Origin: Bernardetiaceae bacterium
GTDB taxonomy: Bacteria; Bacteroidota; Bacteroidia; Cytophagales; Thermoflexibacteraceae
Assembly: GCA_025056255.1 (NCBI GenBank)
Contig: JANWVT010000021.1
Span: 1 to 41,534 of the forward strand
DNA length: 41,534 nt
Direction of reading: 5' to 3'
The notes under the pieces were generated by a model. The model did no database searches. It was not told where the DNA came from and saw nothing but the letters and a program-made list of their open reading frames with translations. This document shows positions 34,438 to 41,534 of the stretch, piece after piece; the first letter of the stretch is position 1; each line of letters begins with the position of its first letter. Position numbers and translations under genes: made by a program.

Positions 34438-35967
34438 TTACACACCAAGCAGCATACGAGCAGGGTCTTCTAACAGTTGCTTTATGCGCACCAAAAAGCT
34501 CACCGACTCGCGCCCGTCTATGATGCGGTGGTCGTAGGAGAGTGCTACGTACATCATTGGACGGATAACGACTTGCCCATTTTCGGCAATTGGTCGCTCT
34601 ACAATGTTGTGCATACCCAAAATAGCTACCTGCGGTGCGTTGATGATAGGTGTGGACATTAGAGAGCCAAATACGCCTCCGTTAGTAATAGTGAAAGTGC
34701 CGCCTGTCATTTCGGGAATGCTGAGTTTGTTTTCGCGTGCGCGAGTGGCTAAGCGTACAATTTCTTTTTCAATTTCGGCAAAGGTCATTTTTTCGGCATT
34801 GCGCACTACTGGTACCACCAATCCTTTTGGTGCAGAAACGGCAATGGAAATATCGCAGAAGTCGTGATAGACAATATCATCTCCGTCTATTTGCGCATTT
34901 ACCGCTGGAAACTCTTGCAGTGCAATGCATGATGCTTTCACAAAGAAAGACATAAACCCAAGCCCAACCTCGTGCTTTTCTTTGAACAAATCTTTGTATT
35001 TAGCCCGCAAATCCATGATGGGCTTCATGTTCACTTCGTTGAAGGTAGTGAGCATGGCGGTTTCGTTCTTCACGGCTACTAAGCGACGTGAGACCGTTTT
35101 ACGAAGCGAACTCATTTTTTCGCGACGCGTTCCGCGCAGCTCTGGTTGAACAGGTGGGGCAGGGGAGGGGGTAGTGCTTGGAGAAGCAGTTGCTGTAGGC
35201 TGCTGAACAGTTTTTTGGGCGTTTTGTGCATCTTCTTTGGTAATGCGTCCGTCTTTGCCGGTGCCTTGCACTTCTTGTGGGCTAATGCCTTTTTCTGCTA
35301 AAATCTTGGCGGCAGCCGGCGAGGCATGCCCAGTGGCATAGGAGCTGCTAGTAGTTGTGTTGGGTATAGCTGTTGTTTGCTGCTGAGCAGTGGGCGCTAC
35401 TGGCTGAGCTATGGCATCTGACACGATAATTTCACAAATGGGCTCTCCAATAGCCAGTGTTTTTTTGTCTAAGGCAATGATTTTCAAAATGCCTGATGCT
35501 TTAGCTGCTACTTCAAAAGTAGCCTTGTCCGATTCTATCTCGCAAATAGGTTCATCCATTTTCACAAAGTCGCCGTCGCGTTTGAGCCATTGTGCCAATG
35601 TAACCTCTGTAATAGACTCGCCTAATTGCGGAACTTCCATAACAACTACTTCTTGCTTGCCGCCGGCTTGGGCAATTTTTTGCACAGCCACAGCAGAAGC
35701 ATCTGCGGCAAGGCTGGCTTTGGCTTCTTCTACGGTAGTGGCAATGCGGCAAATCACATCGCCTATGTTTAGGGTAGTGCCTGTTGGCGCTACAATGTGT
35801 AAGATGCCATCGGCTTCTGCTGGCAATTCAAAAGTGGCTTTGTCCGATTCCAGTTCGCAAAGGATTTCGTCTGTTTTCACATATTCGCCTTCCTTTTTAA
35901 TCCAATTGGCAATGGTTACTTGTGTTACCGACTCGCCAACGGCAGGCACTTTCATTTCTATTGTCAT
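34438..35967 (-). CDS. sucB: 2-oxoglutarate dehydrogenase E2, dihydrolipoyl succinyltransferase
   Basis: 509 residues. Two lipoyl domains are present, with lipoyl-lysines K43 and K148 in ESDKATFE. A Pro/Ala/Thr-rich linker follows, then an E3/E1-binding domain (about 215-250, [28 protein letters not shown]), another linker and the catalytic domain ending with [13 protein letters not shown]2 transfers the succinyl group to CoA in the TCA cycle. Many SucB proteins, such as that of E. coli, have one lipoyl domain; two is a variant. It follows sucA by 31 nt in one operon; no lpd (E3) gene is in the window. Confidence 0.95.
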   Translation of the reverse strand: MTIEMKVPAVGESVTQVTIANWIKKEGEYVKTDEILCELESDKATFELPAEADGILHIVAPTGTTLNIGDVICRIATTVEEAKASLAADASAVAVQKIAQAGGKQEVVVMEVPQLGESITEVTLAQWLKRDGDFVKMDEPICEIESDKATFEVAAKASGILKIIALDKKTLAIGEPICEIIVSDAIAQPVAPTAQQQTTAIPNTTTSSSYATGHASPAAAKILAEKGISPQEVQGTGKDGRITKEDAQNAQKTVQQPTATASPSTTPSPAPPVQPELRGTRREKMSSLRKTVSRRLVAVKNETAMLTTFNEVNMKPIMDLRAKYKDLFKEKHEVGLGFMSFFVKASCIALQEFPAVNAQIDGDDIVYHDFCDISIAVSAPKGLVVPVVRNAEKMTFAEIEKEIVRLATRARENKLSIPEMTGGTFTITNGGVFGSLMSTPIINAPQVAILGMHNIVERPIAENGQVVIRPMMYVALSYDHRIIDGRESVSFLVRIKQLLEDPARMLLGV

Positions 35968-35998
35968 AATTGTATGTTTTTCAGTGTGTTAGCAGCTA

Positions 35999-38776
35999 TT
36001 ATTCAAAAACGCGCTTCACGAGTTGCTCTTGCTCGGCATTGTGCACCTTGTAGTAGCCGGTAGCAGGTGAAGCCGCAGGACGACGTGCAATCAGTTCTGC
36101 CTGATGGTCGTATTTAAAGTAAGTGCGCAACAGATATGCCCAGTAGCCCATATTTTCGGGTTCTTCTTGCGCCCAAATCAGTTTTGCTTGCTTGTATTTT
36201 TTAAGCAGTTCGTCTACTTGCATAGCAGGGAAGGGATGCAGCTGCTCAATGCGAATGAGGGCTACATCTTTCCGCTTGTTTTCCAATTGGTATTCGAGTA
36301 AGTCGTAATATAATTTGCCTGTACAAAGTACTACCTTTTTCACTTTGTTGTCGGGCTTGGCGTATTGGTCTGGAATTACTTCGCGGAATTTGCCCGATGT
36401 AAATTCTTCCATTTTGGAAATAACACGCGGGTGGCGCAAAAGCGACTTGGGCGACATCACGACCAAAGGTTTGCGGAAAGGCCATGCCAACTGGCGGCGC
36501 AATAGGTGGAAAAAGTTGGCTGGTGTGGTAGCATTGGCTACAATCATGTTGTATTCGGCACTGAGTTGCAAGAAGCGCTCTGGGCGTGCGCTAGAATGTT
36601 CTGGTCCTTGCCCTTCGTAGCCGTGTGGCAGTAGCAGCACAACACCGCTTTGGCGCCCCCATTTGGTTTCGGTGCTGCTGATGAATTGGTCAATCATCAC
36701 TTGTGCACCGTTGGCAAAGTCGCCGAATTGGGCTTCCCATATCACCAGTGCATTGGGGTTGCACATGGCATAGCCAAATTCAAAGCCTAGTACCCCGTAT
36801 TCTGAAAGCAGTGAGTTGTAAATTTGGAAGTCGGCTTGTTTGCCTTCCAAATAATCTAAAGAAGTGTAGGGCTCGCTGGTTACTGCATCGTGCAAAACTG
36901 CATGGCGATGCGAAAAAGTGCCGCGCTTTACATCTTGCCCCGAAATGCGAACGGGCTTGCCCTCTAACAACAAAGACCCGTAAGCCATCAGTTCAGCACT
37001 TGCCCAGTTGAATTCTTTGTCTTCAAAGAACATTTTTTGGCGGTCTTTCAGCAATTTTTCAATTTGCTTGAGTGGTTTGAAGCCTTCTGGAATGGTGATA
37101 AGTGCTTTTCCAATGGCTTGAATAGCTTGTTCAGAAATGGAGGTATCGGGTGATTGGAGGAAGTCTTCGGCAGTGGAAGGGCGCATAGCTGCCCACTCGT
37201 ATTCAAATTTGCGCATGGTGTAGCTCAGCGGCTGTTGCTTTACTTCGTTGAGGCGAGCTTGCAACAACTCGCGAAACTCTTTGTCCATGGCATCTGCTAA
37301 AGAGGCATCTACAAAGCCGCGCTCAATGAGCATTTGGTTGTAGATTTCGCGCGGATTGGGGTGTTTGCTGATGATGTTGTAAAGTGTAGGTTGTGTGAAC
37401 TTAGGTTCATCAGATTCATTGTGCCCATGCCGGCGATAACAAACCATATCTACGAACACGTCGCGTTTGAAGCGCTGGCGGAATTCGGTTGCCAGTTCTA
37501 CTGCAAAAACAACTGCCTCTGGATTGTCGCCGTTGACGTGAAATACTGGGCAGTCAATCATTTTGGCAACATCGGTGCAATAAATGCTCGAACGCGCATC
37601 TTCAAAATCGGTGGTAAAACCTACTTGGTTGTTGATGACAAAGTGGATGGTGCCGCCTACATGGTAGCCTGCTAACTGCGACATTTGTGCTACTTCGTAC
37701 ACAATGCCTTGTCCTGCTATTGCGGCATCGCCGTGTATCAGAATGGGTAACACTTTGCTGTTGTCTTTACCGTGCAAGTCTATTAGCGCGCGGGCAAAAC
37801 CTTCTACAACGGGGTTTACTGCTTCTAAATGAGAAGGATTAGGCGTCAGTTGTAGGCGAATTTTATTGCCCGATTCGGTCATTACCTCGCTGCTATAGCC
37901 CAAATGATACTTCACGTCGCCATCGCCCATGGTGTTCATCATATCTTCTGGCACTTGCCCTTCAAACTCAGTGAAGACTTGTTCGTAGGTTTTGCCAATA
38001 ATATTGGTCAGTACATTCAAGCGCCCTCGGTGTGCCATGCCAATTACCACCTCTGCCACGCCGAGTTCTGCAGCTTTGTTGATAATAGCATCTAAGGCTG
38101 GAATCGTAGACTCGCCACCTTCCAAAGAGAAACGCTTTTGTCCTAAAAACTTAGTGTGCAAGAAGTTTTCAAACACTACTGCTTCGTTGAGCTTAGCCAA
38201 AATGCGTTTTTTGCGTTCTATGGAAGGAGAGTAGTTAGGATATTCTTGCTCTATCTTTTGTTTCAGCCAATCGTACACTTCCGGCTCGCGGATGTAAGTA
38301 AACTCAAAGCCGATAGGACCTAAGTAGATTTTTTCCAGCCGAGCAATAATTTCTCGCAAAGTAGCTTTTTGGCCTAAGCGCAATGCTCTGCCTGCCATAA
38401 ATTGGGTATCAAGGTCGGCTTCGCTCAACTTAAAATCTTTGAGGTCGAGCAAAGCGCGTCTGTCGCGGCGCGGGCGCACCGGATTGGTCTTCGATTTGAG
38501 GTGTCCTCGCTGCCGATAGGCTTGAATTAGGTTGCGAACACGTAGCTCTTTGTCGGTAGTGCTTTCTGTGGCTATTGGTGCAGCCAGGGTTTGTCCATTG
38601 CCGTTGTTAGTGGCTTGTGGCAATATGGAGGCGTTGGCATAGCGAAGTGAAAATTCAAAGCCGTCAAAGAACTGCTGCCAAGTAACATCTACAGCGTTGC
38701 GGTCTGCTTTGTAAGATTGGTACAATGCTTCTATGACAGACACGTCAGCATTGGCAATATACGAAAATTGGTCCAT
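35999..38776 (-). CDS. sucA: 2-oxoglutarate dehydrogenase E1 component
   Basis: 925 residues from ATG 38776 (MDQFSYIANADVS); a TTG two codons upstream is less likely. The N-terminal segment (SYKADRNAVDVTWQQFFDGF) is the E2-binding tail. The thiamine diphosphate-dependent core shows GMAHRGRLNVL, LQLTPNPSHLEAVNPVVEG, GDAAIAGQGIVYE and CYRRHGHNESDEP. The C-terminal half has LLPHGYEGQGPEHSSARPERFL. E1 decarboxylates 2-oxoglutarate and passes the succinyl group to the lipoyl arm of E2. It has its own promoter and leads the sucAB operon. Confidence 0.97.
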   Translation of the reverse strand: MDQFSYIANADVSVIEALYQSYKADRNAVDVTWQQFFDGFEFSLRYANASILPQATNNGNGQTLAAPIATESTTDKELRVRNLIQAYRQRGHLKSKTNPVRPRRDRRALLDLKDFKLSEADLDTQFMAGRALRLGQKATLREIIARLEKIYLGPIGFEFTYIREPEVYDWLKQKIEQEYPNYSPSIERKKRILAKLNEAVVFENFLHTKFLGQKRFSLEGGESTIPALDAIINKAAELGVAEVVIGMAHRGRLNVLTNIIGKTYEQVFTEFEGQVPEDMMNTMGDGDVKYHLGYSSEVMTESGNKIRLQLTPNPSHLEAVNPVVEGFARALIDLHGKDNSKVLPILIHGDAAIAGQGIVYEVAQMSQLAGYHVGGTIHFVINNQVGFTTDFEDARSSIYCTDVAKMIDCPVFHVNGDNPEAVVFAVELATEFRQRFKRDVFVDMVCYRRHGHNESDEPKFTQPTLYNIISKHPNPREIYNQMLIERGFVDASLADAMDKEFRELLQARLNEVKQQPLSYTMRKFEYEWAAMRPSTAEDFLQSPDTSISEQAIQAIGKALITIPEGFKPLKQIEKLLKDRQKMFFEDKEFNWASAELMAYGSLLLEGKPVRISGQDVKRGTFSHRHAVLHDAVTSEPYTSLDYLEGKQADFQIYNSLLSEYGVLGFEFGYAMCNPNALVIWEAQFGDFANGAQVMIDQFISSTETKWGRQSGVVLLLPHGYEGQGPEHSSARPERFLQLSAEYNMIVANATTPANFFHLLRRQLAWPFRKPLVVMSPKSLLRHPRVISKMEEFTSGKFREVIPDQYAKPDNKVKKVVLCTGKLYYDLLEYQLENKRKDVALIRIEQLHPFPAMQVDELLKKYKQAKLIWAQEEPENMGYWAYLLRTYFKYDHQAELIARRPAASPATGYYKVHNAEQEQLVKRVFE

Positions 38777-38807
38777 ATACAAATTGCTGAAACAAAGGTT
38801 GGTTCAG

Positions 38808-38837
38808 CAAAAATAGGATTTTAATCAGATTTTCAAA
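38808..38837 (-). promoter_or_regulatory. Promoter of sucAB
   Basis: TTTG (38834-38837), 18 nt, then TATTTTTG (38808-38815) on the minus strand, an exact -33/-7 pair 31 nt before the ATG at 38776. Confidence 0.72.
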
Positions 38838-38872
38838 ATCTTTGCATTCGCATAGACAAATGTAATTGATTT

Positions 38873-39031
38873 TCAGGCAGATGTTTGTTTATTTTTAAAG
38901 GAACGACAGCGGTCGCTACAATATTTGACCTCATCCCAGCACTTCTCCCATTTTTTACGCCACGAAAAAGGACGACCACAGGTTAAACAAATTTTTTGTG
39001 GCAACTCCGATTTTTTGCGCATTTTAGGCAT
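38873..39031 (-). CDS. DUF2256 zinc-ribbon-like mini-protein
   Basis: 52 residues from ATG 39031; an ATG at 39022 is also possible and the frame is open to 39118. It has [14 protein letters not shown], then a CSDRC motif, the four-Cys pattern of DUF2256, likely to bind a zinc ion. DUF2256 proteins are small, widespread and of unknown function; in some genomes they lie near cryptochrome/photolyase genes, which are not visible here. It sits between sucA and the J-domain gene on the same strand. Confidence 0.85.
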   Translation of the reverse strand: MPKMRKKSELPQKICLTCGRPFSWRKKWEKCWDEVKYCSDRCRSFKNKQTSA

Positions 39032-39114
39032 AAACTGTTTCTGTTTGTTCGATGTTAAACGTATGAGAAGAGTTGGAGGTGGTGAAAAGAAAATGTCATT
39101 TTTGGCAATTTTTT

Positions 39115-40200
39115 TCAATTATTGGTTTTTGCAGAATAACTTTCACAGAAATAGTCAAGTGTTTCGTCTTGTATGGTTTTGTTGAGTTTTTTGGCAATGT
39201 TCCAATCATAACAAGACTCGGCTATTTGTGCCAGATTGATATATGCCTGTGCACGCTTGTAGTACCACTCTGCATTTCGCGGGTTGCACAAAATGGCGTT
39301 GGAATAAGCCTTTACCTCGCTAACATAATCTTCTTGCAAATGAGCAATGATTGCTAAATTACTGTACACAGCCTCATCTGCCATGCCCTTTTGTATCATG
39401 GTATTAAAAATAATTTTGGCATTTTCGAGCGACTGATTTTTAAACAATAATAAAGTGGCTGCTCGCATATATAAGGCTTTTTGAGGAGGCATTTTAGCGA
39501 AAGCATACATAAAATTCATGCGCGCCGAGTCAGGATTGCCCAAGTAGCTATTTGCCAGTCCTCGGTAGTAATAAAATTCGGGAAACTCTATCTCGGCATT
39601 GTCAATAGCAGCTTGCACTAGCCGCCTTCCTTCTTCGTAGAATCCAAAATGATCGATATAGATTTTGCCGCGTAAAAAAAGTGCTCGGAAGTAGTTGTGG
39701 TCTGTTCCCAAACCCTGATTGAGGTAGTATTCTGCTTCCAGATATTTGCCTTGTTGATAGGCTTCGTAAGCCCAATGATAGTTGATACGACCAATAAAGG
39801 CGAAAAGCGAATACACAATAAAAAACATGTATCCTACGATGCCAAAAGCTACCCACGGCGCTGCTTTTACGTAGCGCTCATGCTCGGCTCGCTCTTCGGG
39901 CGACATTTTTCTCACATAGGCACGTCGCCGCTGCATCGGATTCCTTACAGGTGCATATCTGCGAACGGGCTGTCGGGAAGGGTCATACCCAAGGCGTAAC
40001 AAGTAGTCGTAGTGTGCTTTCTTTTCAGGGTTGCTCAAATATTGATAGGCATGGTTAATAGCTTTGAATTTTTCTTCTGCTTGTGGATTGTTCGGGTTGC
40101 GGTCGGGATGATACTGAAAAGCCAATCTTTTGAAGGCTGATTTTATCTCTGCCGCAGAGGCAAAATTAGGCAAACCTAGCACTTCATACAGATTGACCAT
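39115..40200 (-). CDS. Membrane J-domain protein with TPR repeats
   Basis: 361 residues from ATG 40200 ([11 protein letters not shown]); an in-frame start at 40278 would add 26 unconserved residues. The J-domain (1-68) has the HPD triad at 31-33. An Arg-rich stretch (80-100) follows, then one membrane span (about 113-137). The C-terminal part (about 143-350) holds several TPR-like units such as [18 protein letters not shown] and [18 protein letters not shown]. By the positive-inside rule the J-domain is cytoplasmic and the TPR part periplasmic. The J-domain should stimulate a DnaK ATPase; the client is unknown. DUF2256 follows after 83 nt. Confidence 0.9.
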   Translation of the reverse strand: MVNLYEVLGLPNFASAAEIKSAFKRLAFQYHPDRNPNNPQAEEKFKAINHAYQYLSNPEKKAHYDYLLRLGYDPSRQPVRRYAPVRNPMQRRRAYVRKMSPEERAEHERYVKAAPWVAFGIVGYMFFIVYSLFAFIGRINYHWAYEAYQQGKYLEAEYYLNQGLGTDHNYFRALFLRGKIYIDHFGFYEEGRRLVQAAIDNAEIEFPEFYYYRGLANSYLGNPDSARMNFMYAFAKMPPQKALYMRAATLLLFKNQSLENAKIIFNTMIQKGMADEAVYSNLAIIAHLQEDYVSEVKAYSNAILCNPRNAEWYYKRAQAYINLAQIAESCYDWNIAKKLNKTIQDETLDYFCESYSAKTNN

Positions 40201-40222
40201 CGGATTATACGCTGTATTTTTG
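40193..40222 (+). promoter_or_regulatory. Promoter of the TrpG/PabA-like gene
   Basis: TTG (40193-40195), 19 nt, then TATTTTTG (40215-40222), an exact -7 match 46 nt before ATG 40269. Its -33 part lies within the first codons of the divergent J-domain gene. Confidence 0.65.
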
Positions 40223-40268
40223 GGGAAAATTACGTCATTTTCGGCAAAAAACCTTGGCTTTTTCTTCC

Positions 40269-40853
40269 ATGTCGGCACGGCTTTTATTGTTAGACAATCA
40301 CGATTCGTTTACCTACAACTTAGCCCAATTGGTGGAAGAAAATTTTGAAGGCGAGTGGCACGTAAAATCATACGAGGAAGTTAGTCTTGCGGAAGTGTCT
40401 GGCTACAATAAAATTATTTTCTCGCCTGGTCCGGGTATACCTTCGCAAATTCCTTTGATGCGTGCTATTTTAATAACATATGGCAAAACTGCCTCTATTC
40501 TTGGGGTTTGCTTAGGGCATCAAGCAATTGCTGAAGCTTTTGGCGGAAGGCTCTATAACATGGGGCAGGTTTGGCACGGCAAGCGAGTAGCTGTTCGCGT
40601 AATTGAGCCTCAGGAGCGGCTTTTTAAAAATATGCCATTAGAATTTTATGCTGGGTTGTACCATTCTTGGGCAGTTGATTCGCTCCCAGATTGCTTACAA
40701 GTTACTGCTATCAGTGCTCACGGTGTGATCATGGCACTGCGCCATCGTCATTACGACATCAAAGGCGTGCAGTTTCACCCTGAATCATTTATGACCGAGT
40801 ACGGTGCTGTGCTATTGCGTAATTGGTTGAATAAAAACCAGTCAGATACGTGA
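40269..40853 (+). CDS. Anthranilate / aminodeoxychorismate synthase glutamine amidotransferase (TrpG/PabA)
   Basis: 194 residues from ATG 40269 ([17 protein letters not shown]); a TTG five codons upstream is less likely. Class I glutamine amidotransferase motifs: SPGPGIPSQ (52-60), the nucleophile C81 in GVCLGHQA, and the His-Glu pair in QFHPES near residue 173. The enzyme releases ammonia from glutamine for the chorismate-using partner TrpE or PabB. No partner gene is nearby, which fits a shared or PabA-type enzyme better than a trp operon member, but this cannot be decided. It is divergent from the J-domain gene and convergent with the barrel gene. Confidence 0.93.
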   Translation: MSARLLLLDNHDSFTYNLAQLVEENFEGEWHVKSYEEVSLAEVSGYNKIIFSPGPGIPSQIPLMRAILITYGKTASILGVCLGHQAIAEAFGGRLYNMGQVWHGKRVAVRVIEPQERLFKNMPLEFYAGLYHSWAVDSLPDCLQVTAISAHGVIMALRHRHYDIKGVQFHPESFMTEYGAVLLRNWLNKNQSDT

Positions 40854-40970
40854 AAATTTATCTCAGTCTGGTGCATCCATATGCTACCCAGTGCGGAGGC
40901 GTTGTACTCCACATGGCATAGAGCAAAGAACAGAAGTATGATATCAGAGTTGATCTACCAGACTTGGGCT

Positions 40971-41534
40971 TTATCTGCCTCTTGGGGCACCACTTCTCCG
41001 CTTTCCACTCAAGAAAAAGCGAACACCTGCTGTGGCAGCACCAAAATTGATAAGGCTTGTCTCCCAAATAGTGGTTTTATTAAGAAAAGCATTTAAGTGA
41101 ATAGCAGCTTTTGCTTCTAAAAATAGAAACGCCCCTCGCACAGGTATTTCGCCACCTAAACCAATGTTGACATGACCAGTTTCTATGTGTCGGTCTTCAA
41201 AAAATTTGCGTTCGCCTGATGAAACCAACTCGACAGCGCCATCTACATTGTGCTTCGACATAATAGCACTAAATCCTATCAGAGCGTAGGTTTTAGCCTC
41301 GGGAAAGCTATACCGTCCTGAAAGATAGCGGTGATAGTTGAGTTCCAACTCCATATTTTGTACTCGCAGCGATGTAAGTGTGTAGTTACCATAGTTATCT
41401 ACTGGCAACGAGGGCGCATAGTAGCCAAAGCTGAGATTTACAGTATTTTTTTCAAAAAAGCCATATCCCACACGTAACTTTCCACCAAAAATAAACGGAA
41501 AGGTATTGGGGTTTATTTGTGGATATAAACCAAT
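40971..41534 (-). CDS. Outer-membrane beta-barrel protein, partial (5' end beyond window)
   Basis: 188 codons are visible; the frame is open to the right edge, so the N-terminus is missing. The sequence alternates polar and hydrophobic residues in short strands such as NLSFGYYAP, ELELNYHRYL, KTYALIGFSAIMS and AATAGVRFFL, the look of a small barrel like OmpW or opacity proteins. An internal GTG at 41471 is not the real start because the strand pattern continues upstream. It ends with a basic tail (SGKRRSGAPRGR) after the last strand, which is unusual for barrels that normally end in an aromatic residue. Confidence 0.75.
   Translation of the reverse strand: MGLYPQINPNTFPFIFGGKLRVGYGFFEKNTVNLSFGYYAPSLPVDNYGNYTLTSLRVQNMELELNYHRYLSGRYSFPEAKTYALIGFSAIMSKHNVDGAVELVSSGERKFFEDRHIETGHVNIGLGGEIPVRGAFLFLEAKAAIHLNAFLNKTTIWETSLINFGAATAGVRFFLSGKRRSGAPRGR

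Noticed and set aside
40865-40964. Inverted repeat AGTCTGGT / ACCAGACT between the convergent amidotransferase and barrel genes
   Set aside because: Only 8 bp with 84 nt between the arms, no T run; chance is likely.

Overview
The window looks like a piece of chromosome from a member of the Bacteroidota, probably a Cytophagales-like lineage. Three things support this. It carries families largely confined to that phylum (DUF4290, DUF5686 with a carboxypeptidase-regulatory domain, long secreted multidomain proteins). Eight genes are preceded by exact copies of the Bacteroidota -7 promoter element TAnnTTTG. Shine-Dalgarno sequences are almost absent, with one clear exception at hsp20. I cannot name a genus. 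I see no phage, insertion sequence, CRISPR array or recognisable defence island; most genes are housekeeping genes and most are on the minus strand.

Layout. 1-5474 (-): the first 1824 codons of a giant secreted ExeM/NucH-type nuclease that runs off the left edge. 5917-8447 (-): a beta-propeller-like exported protein, LpxH and an alpha-1,2-fucosyltransferase. 8596-10515 (+): a GH20 beta-hexosaminidase. 10711-16421 (-): SppA, a sterol-desaturase-family membrane hydroxylase and a DUF5686 outer-membrane protein, followed by about 700 nt without a gene. 17122-20454 (-): a tightly packed set mrp - nifU-like - lipoprotein - glpK. 20667-23839 (+): a MacB-type ABC ATPase and permease, followed by a hairpin and a GC-rich 13-bp tandem repeat.

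24079-31951 (-): an aspartate-type aminotransferase, LutB, GltX and GlyA, then tRNA-Phe, gatC, plsC and a DUF4290 gene. 32056-33042 (+): an acyl-ACP desaturase. 33142-38776 (-): Hsp20, a DUF3592 protein, and sucB and sucA of the 2-oxoglutarate dehydrogenase complex. 38873-40200 (-): a DUF2256 mini-protein and a membrane J-domain/TPR protein. 40269-40853 (+): a TrpG/PabA-type glutamine amidotransferase. The right edge cuts a beta-barrel protein.

Together the genes cover envelope building (LpxH, fucosyltransferase, PlsC, acyl-ACP desaturase, membrane hydroxylase), Fe-S assembly (Mrp, Nfu), central carbon metabolism (SucAB, GlpK, LutB, aminotransferase, GlyA), translation (GltX, GatC, tRNA-Phe) and secretion or scavenging (nuclease, GH20, DUF5686). 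I did not find a clear new system. The best leads are the Mrp-Nfu-lipoprotein-GlpK operon, the membrane J-domain/TPR protein, and the mosaic nuclease with an internal DUF3616 module.
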